Positions 45,349 through 53,630 of a DNA stretch of 62,761 bases are shown here, in pieces. The translations under genes and the position numbers were made by a program. Position 1 is the first letter of the stretch; each line of letters begins with the position of its first letter. The stretch lies in assembly GCA_002295925.1 (NCBI GenBank), contig DBGO01000018.1, positions 1-62,761 of the forward strand, written 5' to 3'. The notes under the pieces were generated by a model. The model was not told where the DNA came from, made no database searches, and saw only the letters and a list, made by a program, of their open reading frames with translations. This DNA is from Flavobacteriales bacterium UBA852 (GTDB taxonomy: Bacteria; Bacteroidota; Bacteroidia; Flavobacteriales_E; Vicingaceae).

Positions 45349-47463
45349 TCAGTTTAACTTTTTGGTTCGCAAACGAATAGAGTTTCCGATAACCACCACA
45401 TCGGAAAATGCCATAGACAATGCTGCCACCATTGGATTCAATAATCCGACTGCTGCAATAGGAATGGCTACAATATTATAGGCAAATGCCCAAAACAGAT
45501 TTTGCTTTATCGTTGTCAGTGTATGTTTACTGATTAAATAAGCATCCAGTAAACCGTTTAAGTGCCTTCCTTGCAATAAAACAATTTGCGCACTCTGAAT
45601 GGCTATATGGGTTGCATCACTCAATGATATTCCAATGTCGGCAGTGGTTAAGGCAGGTGCATCGTTTATGCCGTCGCCCACCATTACAACTTTTCCTTTT
45701 TGTTTTAAAGAACTGATAATTTGTAGTTTTTCATCGGGCTTTTTACGGCTGTAAACTTCATCAAAAGGTAAGTCTTTGGCAACTTTCTCGCAATTTTCTT
45801 TTGTATCTCCACTTAATAAATAAAGTGAAAACCCTTGATTTTTTAATGCTTGCAACACTTCTTTTGCTCCTTCTCGCACCTCATCTTCAATCATAACTTG
45901 CGCAATGTGTTTTCCGTTTTTATACAAACCTATTCCTTCTTGTTCGGTTGACAACACAGACTTTCCAAAGTAATACTCATCATTTTTATATTTCCCTTGC
46001 AATCCTGCACCTTTTACTTCAAAAATATCTTCCAATTGCAATGTTTTATCCACTTTATTTTCAAATGCCCTTACCAACGATTTGGCTATTGGATGCGATG
46101 AATGTTTTTCGAGTTGGTAAATAATGGATAACGCTGTTTTTTCATCTGTACTGTTATCAATTATTTTAAATGATTTTACGTTGAATTTTCCGGTTGTTAT
46201 GGTTCCTGTTTTATCAAACACCATAATGTTTGATTTGGCAAACTCTTCTAGCGTGCTTCCGCCTTTGATTAAAATACCGTTTTTTGCCGCTCTACCTATG
46301 CCTACCATTACCGCAGTTGGCGTTGCCAATCCCATAGCACAGGGACAAGAAATAACCAAAACCGCTACACTTCTCAATATACTGTGGGTTAAATCTACCG
46401 AAGCATAAAAATAAGATACCAAAAAAGTGATGATACTGATTAATACAACCGCAGGAACAAAAATTGCACTTACTTTGTCGCCCAATTGCTGAATTTCCGG
46501 CTTGGATTGTTGTGCCTCTTTCACCATTCGGATGATTTTTGACAACACCGTTTCCTCACCTACTTTTTGTGCTTCAACAATTAAATTTCCCGATTCCAAA
46601 ATTGTTCCGCCTACTACTTCATCTCCTTTCTTTTTATAAACCGGTTCCGATTCTCCGGTGAGCATACTTTCGTTCACCGCTCCTTCGCCTTCTATTACAA
46701 CTCCATCTGTAGGGATTTTATCACCCGTATTCACCAATAACAAATCTCCTTTTTTTATATCATCAAAGACAACTTCTTCAATGGCTTTAGTATTTTTATC
46801 CACTATGCGCTTGGCAACCGATTTTTGCAAACGGCTTAAATCTTTTATTGCCGAAGTGGTTTTTTGTACCGAACGATGTTCCAATACATTACCCAACAAT
46901 ACCAAACTGATAATGGTTGATGTGGTTTCGAAAAATAAATAATTATGCACTTCGGGAGTTCCGTAATGTAAAATAACTCCTGTTAAGCTATAAAAAAATG
47001 CGGCGGTAGAACCGATAAAAATAAGCACATCCATATTTGGCACGCCGGATTTTAACGAATGATAGGCACTTTTACCAAAATGCATTACGCCCAACACATA
47101 CACCGGAATACATAAAATCAACTGCACCCAAGGATTTTGTAAAAAATCGAAAGGTAAAAACATGTGTGAGAACAGCGGAACGCTGAAAATAAGGGAAAAG
47201 TAAAATTTCTTTTCAATATCGGATAGTCCTTGTTGAGCTTTTTCTTCATCAACTTCAATCACTTTATATCCTAAATTGGATATTCCTTGCTTTACCTCAT
47301 TTTCATCATAACCGGAAGGTGCTTCAAAAACTACTTCTCCGGAAGCAAAATCTACATGTACATTTTCAAACCCTTTTTTCTCCAAGTGTTTTTGCACACC
47401 TAAAGCACAATTGGTGCAGGTCATCCCTTCTACTTGCAGTTTTACTTTTTTGTTTTCGGACAT
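45349..47463 (-). CDS. copA: Cu(I)-translocating P-type ATPase (CopA type)
   Basis: The 704-residue protein has one N-terminal heavy-metal domain (GMTCTNC, Cys 15 and 18), eight expected membrane segments with the translocation motif SCPCAMGLATPTAV, the phosphorylation motif DKTGTIT, SSHPIAKS and GDGINDAPAL. The SCPC motif indicates monovalent copper. It exports Cu(I) from the cytosol. The start at 47463 is chosen for the fit of MSENKKVKLQVEGMTC. It is divergent from tpx, 182 nt away. A -7 element TAATTTTG lies on the minus strand at 47478-47485. Confidence 0.93.
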   Translation of the reverse strand: MSENKKVKLQVEGMTCTNCALGVQKHLEKKGFENVHVDFASGEVVFEAPSGYDENEVKQGISNLGYKVIEVDEEKAQQGLSDIEKKFYFSLIFSVPLFSHMFLPFDFLQNPWVQLILCIPVYVLGVMHFGKSAYHSLKSGVPNMDVLIFIGSTAAFFYSLTGVILHYGTPEVHNYLFFETTSTIISLVLLGNVLEHRSVQKTTSAIKDLSRLQKSVAKRIVDKNTKAIEEVVFDDIKKGDLLLVNTGDKIPTDGVVIEGEGAVNESMLTGESEPVYKKKGDEVVGGTILESGNLIVEAQKVGEETVLSKIIRMVKEAQQSKPEIQQLGDKVSAIFVPAVVLISIITFLVSYFYASVDLTHSILRSVAVLVISCPCAMGLATPTAVMVGIGRAAKNGILIKGGSTLEEFAKSNIMVFDKTGTITTGKFNVKSFKIIDNSTDEKTALSIIYQLEKHSSHPIAKSLVRAFENKVDKTLQLEDIFEVKGAGLQGKYKNDEYYFGKSVLSTEQEGIGLYKNGKHIAQVMIEDEVREGAKEVLQALKNQGFSLYLLSGDTKENCEKVAKDLPFDEVYSRKKPDEKLQIISSLKQKGKVVMVGDGINDAPALTTADIGISLSDATHIAIQSAQIVLLQGRHLNGLLDAYLISKHTLTTIKQNLFWAFAYNIVAIPIAAVGLLNPMVAALSMAFSDVVVIGNSIRLRTKKLN

Positions 47464-47645
47464 TAGATATGTTTTTTCAAAATTACGGATTATAAATGCT
47501 TGAATAAACAATTACAGATTTATAAATGTTTTAAAATTGAAAACTTAAAATTTCACTTGCATTTACACTTATAAATTTTAGTGTTATTTAAGCTATATTT
47601 AACTACCTTTACATCCTATTAACAGCATTCAAAAAATATCAAATT

Positions 47646-48146
47646 ATGGCAACTATAACTTTAAAAGGAAATGAAATTCATACCATAGGCAATTTACCGG
47701 AAATTGGTTCAAAAGCTAAAGATTTCATACTTCGAGCTACCGATTTATCTAAAAAGTCAATGAACGATTTTAGTGGAAAAAAATTACTCTTAAATATTTT
47801 CCCAAGCATTGATACGGGTACTTGTGCTGCCTCTGTCAGGAACTTTAATAAGCAAGCTTCTAATATAGAAAACACAGTAGTTCTATGTATATCAAGAGAT
47901 TTACCTTTTGCTCAAGCTCGCTTTTGTGGTGCAGAAGGAATTGATAATGTGGTGATGCTCTCTGATTTTAATACAGGGCAATTTGGTAAAGATTATGGAC
48001 TTGAAATTATTGACGGTCCATTGGAAGGACTACACTCTCGTTGCGTAATTGTTATTGATGAAAATGGTAAAATAATTTACACCGAACAAGTTGCCGAAAT
48101 TGCTTATGAACCCAATTACGAAAAAGCACTTGATGCTTTAAAATAA
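47646..48146 (+). CDS. tpx: Thiol peroxidase
   Basis: The 166-residue protein is an atypical 2-Cys peroxiredoxin of the Tpx type. The peroxidatic Cys is at 60 (SIDTGTCAASVRNFN) and the resolving Cys at 94 (FCGAEG), as in E. coli Tpx. It reduces hydroperoxides with thioredoxin. It is followed by a nitroreductase gene after 14 nt. Divergent copA suggests a shared stress setting, but no shared operator is visible. Confidence 0.95.
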   Translation: MATITLKGNEIHTIGNLPEIGSKAKDFILRATDLSKKSMNDFSGKKLLLNIFPSIDTGTCAASVRNFNKQASNIENTVVLCISRDLPFAQARFCGAEGIDNVVMLSDFNTGQFGKDYGLEIIDGPLEGLHSRCVIVIDENGKIIYTEQVAEIAYEPNYEKALDALK

Positions 48147-48160
48147 AATTTTTATTAAAT

Positions 48161-48715
48161 ATGGGAATACATCAAATTTTAAAAAAAAGGTTTAGTCCAA
48201 ATCATTTTTTAAACAAACCTATTGATCAAAATCATTTAGACATCATCTTTGAAGCCGGCAGATGGTCGCCAAGTTGTTTTAACGAACAACCCTGGCGATT
48301 TTTATATGCCCATCAACATCAAACCGAGATTTTTAATAATATTGTCTCTTGTTTGGCCGAGAAAAATCAAGAATGGGCAAAATATGCTCCTTTGTTGATG
48401 ATTTCTATTGCCAAGAAAAATTTTTCATACAACAACAAACCCAATAAATGGGCTCGATACGATACCGGACAAAGTGTTGCACATATGACTATTCATGCAA
48501 TGGAATTTAATATTTACACACATCAAATGGGTGGGTTCAGTAGTGAAAAAGTTATAGAAATATTTAATATTTCTGAACATTATGAACCTGTATCTGTAAT
48601 TGCAATGGGTTATTTGGACGATAATCTTTATGAAAAAGAATTGAGCTTAAAAGAACGTTCTCGAAAAGATAAAGAAGAAATATTTATGAATGGTATTTTT
48701 AATATTAATGATTAG
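48161..48715 (+). CDS. Nitroreductase family protein
   Basis: The 184-residue protein has the FMN-dependent nitroreductase layout: RFSPNHFLNKPIDQNHLDIIFEAGRWSPSCFNEQPWRF near the N-terminus (residues about 10-47), then YDTGQSVAHMTIHAMEFNIYTHQMGGF and a C-terminal VIAMGYLDD. It uses NAD(P)H and FMN; the substrate is unknown. It follows tpx by 14 nt and so may share its transcript. It converges with the GT39 gene, 4 nt apart. Confidence 0.9.
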   Translation: MGIHQILKKRFSPNHFLNKPIDQNHLDIIFEAGRWSPSCFNEQPWRFLYAHQHQTEIFNNIVSCLAEKNQEWAKYAPLLMISIAKKNFSYNNKPNKWARYDTGQSVAHMTIHAMEFNIYTHQMGGFSSEKVIEIFNISEHYEPVSVIAMGYLDDNLYEKELSLKERSRKDKEEIFMNGIFNIND

Positions 48716-48719
48716 AAAT

Positions 48720-50357
48720 TCACTTTCTTTTTAGGAATACATACCCGTTTTTTTCGCCTATTTTTTCCAATAACGGGTTTTGCTTTAAAAAATCATCGGC
48801 ATTTGTTATTTTACATACAAAATAGGCAGGTTTATCAATTTTTTCTTTCAACAACCAATCTATCGATTTTCCTTTAAGACTGTTTTGCGGTTGCTTATCG
48901 GTATAAAACAAATGAGCATAGCTTTTAAATCCCAATGGATAAACATATACATCTCTTCCTTTGAAACTTTGATAAAATTCTATGGCAGCACGTTGCGAAT
49001 ACCCTTCTATTTTTGGTGTAATAATTACCGATGCAATATTTACGGTAAACAAAGTCAACAAAAACGAAGCTACAATTTTTTTGGTTACCGGTATCGATTT
49101 GGCAAATACAATGATGTAATTTCCCAAAAGGAAAATAATTCCTATTACTGCCTCAAATCCCGACCAATGTACATTGGCTTTAAAATTTTCTGAAGCAAAT
49201 ACATCTTTTATCATTCCTGATTCAATAATTGCTTGTTTATTAATGGCAATAAAAGGCAAAAAGATAATTGCCAAACCAATAATTGTGGCAATAGACAAAT
49301 ACAACAGTTTAAATGCTTTTGAAAATTCTTTTTGCTTGACAATCAATTCATAAGCGTAATAAGCACCCAAAAATGTTATCGGAAAATATGCCATTGATGA
49401 GTAGTGCACTATCTTGGTTTTTACAACACTAAACAGTATCAAAACAACCCAAAATAAAATGAGCATCCAACGCTTAAAAAGTTGCAAAGGTGATTGTTCT
49501 TGTTCTTTTTTTTCTTTGAAAAAAGCAAAAAACGCGTAAGCCGATGCCGCAAAAACACCAAATATTAAAACTATAAAATGATAATAAAACGGACCGCCAT
49601 GACCGGCATCTTGCGTTTTCAGTAAACGAATTTGATATACGATAAATTCTATGATAATATTTAATCTGCCGTTTACCAATTCTTCGATAAACCAAATGCT
49701 TCCAAATGAAATCAATCCCAAAGTAAACAATCCTGTTTCTTTAAATGTGGGAAAATTTTTAAATTTATTGAATGCCAAAAACACGCCAACGGTCAAGCCG
49801 TAAATCAATGCCCCAACCGGACCTTTGGTCAATACAGCCAAACCGATAAGCACACCTGAAATAAATACATCTTTTAATTTATATGTATTGGGAAAAAGAT
49901 ATTTTTTTGCCGAAAAATAAATGCCCATAAAAATAAAATAATTGAACCAAGGGTCGATAATGCCCGATTTAAAGTAAAAGAAAGGTAAAAACGATCCAAC
50001 ATACGCCAGCACCCACAACAATCCAAAATTTTCATCTTTCAGTTTTGTTCCTATATTGAACAACGAAATAAGGGTAATTATTCCGCAAACGGCATTGGGA
50101 AAACGAGCGGCAAATTCATTAACGCCAAATAATTTCATCGAAAGTGCTTGAAACCAAAAGAACAAAGGCGGTTTTTCCCAAAAGGGCATAAAGTCTATTT
50201 GAACCGTTGCATAATTGCCGGTTACCAACATTTCGCGAGCTGCCTCGGCAAAATTTATTTCATCCCAATCAAACAAATGCACATTGCCTAAAAAAGGTAT
50301 GAACAACAAAGCCGCAAAAAATGCTATTGTCAGCTGATATGCATATTTTTTTATCAT
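48720..50357 (-). CDS. GT39-family integral membrane glycosyltransferase (ArnT-like)
   Basis: The 545-residue protein has about a dozen hydrophobic segments and the GT39/PMT signature: an early acidic pair (FDWDEINFAEAAREM), PFWEKPPLFFWFQ, ARFPNAVCG. Such enzymes transfer a sugar from a polyprenyl carrier on the outer face of the inner membrane. The acceptor is unknown. It overlaps the PAP2 gene by 4 nt (ATGA), which would fit recycling of the polyprenyl carrier. Confidence 0.85.
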   Translation of the reverse strand: MIKKYAYQLTIAFFAALLFIPFLGNVHLFDWDEINFAEAAREMLVTGNYATVQIDFMPFWEKPPLFFWFQALSMKLFGVNEFAARFPNAVCGIITLISLFNIGTKLKDENFGLLWVLAYVGSFLPFFYFKSGIIDPWFNYFIFMGIYFSAKKYLFPNTYKLKDVFISGVLIGLAVLTKGPVGALIYGLTVGVFLAFNKFKNFPTFKETGLFTLGLISFGSIWFIEELVNGRLNIIIEFIVYQIRLLKTQDAGHGGPFYYHFIVLIFGVFAASAYAFFAFFKEKKEQEQSPLQLFKRWMLILFWVVLILFSVVKTKIVHYSSMAYFPITFLGAYYAYELIVKQKEFSKAFKLLYLSIATIIGLAIIFLPFIAINKQAIIESGMIKDVFASENFKANVHWSGFEAVIGIIFLLGNYIIVFAKSIPVTKKIVASFLLTLFTVNIASVIITPKIEGYSQRAAIEFYQSFKGRDVYVYPLGFKSYAHLFYTDKQPQNSLKGKSIDWLLKEKIDKPAYFVCKITNADDFLKQNPLLEKIGEKNGYVFLKRK

Positions 50358-51013
50358 TTCTTTAATTTATCTGCCCATCGGCGATTTAAAGCATTTAACT
50401 TATTATTTTTCAATTGATAAAAATAATGATACAAAAGTATTGAAAATGAAACACCAATGAGCGAACCGGCATAAACATCGCTCAAAAAATGTTGTGAAAG
50501 ATACATTCGCGAATATCCGGTAAGAAAAGCCAAACACAGAAAAAATATTTTCCATCCTGTGTTGCGAGTAATTAACGCCAAAGCAAACCAAGTGGCAAAG
50601 GCAGCTGTTGTATGACCGGACGGAAAACTAAATTGTGTATGAACATCTACCCCGGGAACGAAATACAAATTGGCAATATCTTGAAAATAAACTTTTGGTC
50701 TCACCACATCATCAAATACTACTCTTTTTAAAAATTGTGCTGTTATTGCTGCAGAAATATTGGTCAACAAAATATAAAGTGCACTGCGGTAAGAACGAAA
50801 AAACGCCAAAAACAACACCACTAATGCAATGGCAACTCCCTCACCCAATCGGGTGGTTATGACAAAAAAATAATCGAAAAACGTATTGTGGTATTGGTTT
50901 ACAAAAAGATGAATTTTTGCTTTGCCAAAATAAAACAATAAAGCAGCTCCCAAAAGTAAGAAGCTGCCATATATCAATAAAAGGATTTTATTTTCCTTAA
51001 AAAAATTCTTCAC
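50354..51013 (-). CDS. PAP2 superfamily phosphatase
   Basis: The 219-residue membrane protein has the PAP2 motifs KRVVFDDVVRPK, the PSGH motif (FSFPSGHTTAA) and SRMYLSQHFLSDVYAG. It may dephosphorylate undecaprenyl pyrophosphate or a related lipid. GTG at 51013 is chosen, beginning MKNFFKENKILLLIYGS; the frame extends back to a TTG inside the upstream gene without hydrophobic content. It overlaps the GT39 gene by 4 nt. Confidence 0.85.
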   Translation of the reverse strand: MKNFFKENKILLLIYGSFLLLGAALLFYFGKAKIHLFVNQYHNTFFDYFFVITTRLGEGVAIALVVLFLAFFRSYRSALYILLTNISAAITAQFLKRVVFDDVVRPKVYFQDIANLYFVPGVDVHTQFSFPSGHTTAAFATWFALALITRNTGWKIFFLCLAFLTGYSRMYLSQHFLSDVYAGSLIGVSFSILLYHYFYQLKNNKLNALNRRWADKLKK

Positions 51014-51027
51014 CTGTATATGTAATA

Positions 51028-51408
51028 TTAACCGATGATGTGGTGTAGTTCTTCGATTTGACTGTCCCAAAGCATACGGGCTTCTTCAACTTCATCTTCA
51101 TCGGCAAAATCTGTAACCATCAATGATACATCTTTTGTCAGTTCATCTACAACAATTTTCATTTCAAAAAAGGTTTCTTCTTCGTCCTCTTCATTCAACC
51201 ATTTAAACTTTACAAAACTGTTTGTTTTTTTAGAAACCAATTCTGCTTCTTGGTCTTCGCCATCCCAATGAAAAGTAAATCTTTTACCGCGGGAATTTAC
51301 ATTATCGGCAAACCACTCGGACAATCCGCTTGGTGTAGAAATATAGTTATACAATAAAGCCGGCGAAGCTTTTATGATGTATTCTTGTGTAAATTTAACT
51401 TTTGACAT
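51028..51408 (-). CDS. START-like/SRPBCC domain protein
   Basis: The 126-residue protein has an AHSA1-like helix-grip fold: VKFTQEYIIKASPALLYNYISTPSGLSEWFADNV, then ELVSKKTNSFVKFKWLNEE and a C-terminal helix. Ligand unknown; it is a widespread single-copy gene in Bacteroidota. It lies between the deoxynucleoside kinase and PAP2 genes, probably in one transcript. Confidence 0.87.
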   Translation of the reverse strand: MSKVKFTQEYIIKASPALLYNYISTPSGLSEWFADNVNSRGKRFTFHWDGEDQEAELVSKKTNSFVKFKWLNEEDEEETFFEMKIVVDELTKDVSLMVTDFADEDEVEEARMLWDSQIEELHHIIG

Positions 51409-51434
51409 ATCTTCAATTTAAGTATAATTCGTAA

Positions 51435-52049
51435 TTAAAATAATCCGTTTATTTCGGCATCAATTTTATTTATGATTTTGCCCAAATCTTCTGCATTTTC
51501 CGAAAAATTATTGTTATCTACATCTACAATAAGCAGTTTTCCGTGGTCGTAAGTAGATATCCATGCTTCGTAACGCTCATTTAGGCGTTTTAAATAATCC
51601 AACCGGATAGATTCTTCGTAATCTCTTCCACGCTTTTGAATTTGATTTACCAATGTAGGTACCGAAGCACGCAAATAAATTAACAAATCGGGTGCTTGGA
51701 TGAATTTTTCTTGCAGTTTAAACAAGGCAAAATAGGTTTCAAAATCACGTGTGGTCATCAACCCCATTGAGTGTAAGTTGGGGGCAAAAATATACGCATC
51801 TTCGTAAAGTGTCCGGTCTTGAATAACATCTTTACCGCTTTCTCTGATTTCTTGAATGCGACTGATACGACTGGTCATAAAATAAATTTGTAAGTTGAAC
51901 GACCAACGTTGCATATCGTTGTAAAAATCATTCAAATACGGATTTTCATCGGCATCTTCAAAATGTGCTTCCCAATTGTAATGCTTAGCCAAAAGAGTGG
52001 TAAGCGTTGTTTTTCCCGAACCTATATTTCCTGCTATCGCTACGTGCAT
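51435..52049 (-). CDS. Deoxynucleoside kinase
   Basis: The 204-residue protein has the P-loop GNIGSGKTTL, the catalytic acid in QDRTLYEDAY and the lid-like RGRDYEESIRLDYL. It phosphorylates deoxynucleosides in salvage; whether it prefers adenine, guanine or cytosine is not clear. It is the first gene of the group that continues with the START-like, PAP2 and GT39 genes. The 131-nt gap before it, back to ftsY, shows nothing clear. Confidence 0.9.
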   Translation of the reverse strand: MHVAIAGNIGSGKTTLTTLLAKHYNWEAHFEDADENPYLNDFYNDMQRWSFNLQIYFMTSRISRIQEIRESGKDVIQDRTLYEDAYIFAPNLHSMGLMTTRDFETYFALFKLQEKFIQAPDLLIYLRASVPTLVNQIQKRGRDYEESIRLDYLKRLNERYEAWISTYDHGKLLIVDVDNNNFSENAEDLGKIINKIDAEINGLF

Positions 52050-52180
52050 ATTTCAAATTATTTTGCAATAAAAATACTAAAAAACCTGAGGTAAACAAAC
52101 GAAATTTACACTATTTTAATGCAAACGTCAATAACCTGTACGGTAAAGCGCAATATCAGGTTCGGACACTATTCCATTTT

Positions 52181-53134
52181 TTATTCTTGAAATAATGAAT
52201 CGACAAAAGCTTCTTTGTTGAACAATTGTAAATCTTCAATGCCTTCACCAATTCCAATGTACTTTACGGGAATTTTAAATTGGTCGGAAATTCCAATAAC
52301 CACGCCGCCTTTGGCTGTTCCGTCCAATTTGGTTAAGGCAAGAGCCGTAACTTCAGTTGCTTTGGTAAATTGCTTGGCTTGTTCAATGGCATTTTGTCCG
52401 GTAGAGGCATCCAACACCAACAATACTTCGTGCGGTGCATCGGGAACAACCTTTTGCATTACCCGTTTTATCTTAGATAATTCGTTCATTAGGTTCACCT
52501 TGTTGTGCAAGCGACCGGCAGTATCTATCAATACTACATCGGCGTTTTGTGCAACGGCAGATTTTAAAGTATCGAATGCTACGGAAGCCGGATCGGCACC
52601 CATTCCTTGCGTAACAATTGGTACGCCAACACGTTCTGCCCAAATTTTTAATTGATCGACGGCTGCTGCACGGAAAGTATCGGCTGCGCCCAACACTACT
52701 TTTTTACCTGCTTTTTTAAACTGATAAGCCAACTTGCCTATGGTAGTGGTTTTTCCTACGCCATTAACACCTACAACCATTATCACGTAGGGCTTTTTAT
52801 CTTCGGGTAAATCCCAATCGGAAACGTTTTGCGAATTATTCTCGGCTAAAAGCGCGGCAATTTCTTCCTTTAAGATTTTGTTTAGTTCGGAAGTACTCAC
52901 AAATTTATCTTTGGCTACACGTTCCTCAATTCGCTCAATAATTTTAAGAGTTGTATCTACACCTACATCAGAAGTAACCAGAATCTCTTCCAAATTATCC
53001 AAGACCTCATCATCCACTTTTGATTTCCCTACAATTGCTTTGGTAAGTTTGGAGAAAAACGATTCTTTGGTTTTTTCCAATCCTTTGTCGAGGTTTTCTT
53101 TTTTGTCTTTGTTAAATAAGCCGAAAAGTGCCAT
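52181..53134 (-). CDS. ftsY: Signal recognition particle receptor FtsY
   Basis: The 317-residue protein has an acidic N-terminal helical region (short for FtsY), the NG domain with GTPase motifs GVNGVGKTTTIGKLA, DTFRAAA, DTAGRLHNK, TKLDGTAKGG and a C-terminal GIGEGIEDLQLF. It docks the signal recognition particle at the membrane for co-translational insertion. A hairpin with a T-tract ends only 3 nt upstream of its ATG, so expression may depend on read-through from rpmG-DUF4295. Confidence 0.95.
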   Translation of the reverse strand: MALFGLFNKDKKENLDKGLEKTKESFFSKLTKAIVGKSKVDDEVLDNLEEILVTSDVGVDTTLKIIERIEERVAKDKFVSTSELNKILKEEIAALLAENNSQNVSDWDLPEDKKPYVIMVVGVNGVGKTTTIGKLAYQFKKAGKKVVLGAADTFRAAAVDQLKIWAERVGVPIVTQGMGADPASVAFDTLKSAVAQNADVVLIDTAGRLHNKVNLMNELSKIKRVMQKVVPDAPHEVLLVLDASTGQNAIEQAKQFTKATEVTALALTKLDGTAKGGVVIGISDQFKIPVKYIGIGEGIEDLQLFNKEAFVDSLFQE

Positions 53135-53136
53135 AA

Positions 53137-53177
53137 TATAAAAAATAAAAAGCTCCTTTCGTTAAAGAAAGAAGCTC
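53137..53177 (-). terminator. Terminator-like hairpin directly before ftsY
   Basis: On the minus strand, AGCTTCTTTC (53176-53167) pairs with GAAAGGAGCT (53160-53151; one U.G pair), followed by TTTTTATTTTTT. The T-tract ends about 3 nt before the ftsY ATG. It may terminate the rpmG-DUF4295 transcript and leave ftsY to read-through. Confidence 0.65.
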
Positions 53178-53204
53178 ATTGTTAATACTTTATATTTATT
53201 GTGA

Positions 53205-53357
53205 TTAATTTTTCTCAAACCATTCTTTTATTTTATCATTGGGAACAATTTCTTCTTTAAAGGTGTAAGCTCCGGTTTTGGGAGATTTTACCATTTTAAT
53301 AACTTTGGTAAGATTTTTATCTTTGGTTTGTAACGATGCAACTGTTTTCTTTGCCAT
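53205..53357 (-). CDS. DUF4295 family protein, ribosome-associated small basic protein
   Basis: A 50-residue protein beginning MAKKTVASLQTKDKNLTKVI, rich in Lys, ending KIKEWFEKN. This is DUF4295, a small family found in Bacteroidota beside rpmG and ftsY, as here (8 nt after rpmG, 70 nt before ftsY). Its role is not established; the position and the basic character suggest a ribosomal link. Confidence 0.88.
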   Translation of the reverse strand: MAKKTVASLQTKDKNLTKVIKMVKSPKTGAYTFKEEIVPNDKIKEWFEKN

Positions 53358-53365
53358 AACTTAAA

Positions 53366-53548
53366 TTATTTAATTTCTCTGTGAATAGTATATTTTCTAA
53401 GAATAGGGTTGTATTTTTTCAACTCTAATCGTTCGGGCGTATTTTTTCTGTTTTTAGTGGTAATATAACGCGATGTTCCGGGCATTCCACTGTTTTTATG
53501 CTCTGTACATTCTAAAATTACTTGTACTCTGTTTCCTTTCTTTGCCAT
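53366..53548 (-). CDS. rpmG: Large ribosomal subunit protein bL33
   Basis: A 60-residue basic protein: MAKKGNRVQVILECTEHKNSG, then SRYITTKNRKNTPERLELKKYNPILRKYTIHREIK (final part listed by position, about residues 26-60). It is typical bL33 without the two CxxC pairs of the zinc-binding form. Bacteroidota often have rpmB just upstream; it is not here. A -7 element TAAATTTG lies at 53572-53579. Confidence 0.96.
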   Translation of the reverse strand: MAKKGNRVQVILECTEHKNSGMPGTSRYITTKNRKNTPERLELKKYNPILRKYTIHREIK

Positions 53549-53571
53549 TGTTCATTCATTTTTTAGGAGGG

Positions 53572-53579
53572 CAAATTTA
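53572..53579 (-). promoter_or_regulatory. -7 element for rpmG
   Basis: The minus strand reads TAAATTTG, a perfect TAnnTTTG, 23 nt before the rpmG ATG. The -33 position is not TTG. Confidence 0.5.
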
Positions 53580-53630
53580 TGAAAATATTTTTTACTTCCA
53601 TAGTTTTATGTGAATATATTTTATTAAATT

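Noticed and set aside
52083..52162. Inverted repeats AACCTGA/TCAGGTT between ftsY and the kinase gene
   Set aside because: Short stems with long loops and no T-tract; likely chance.
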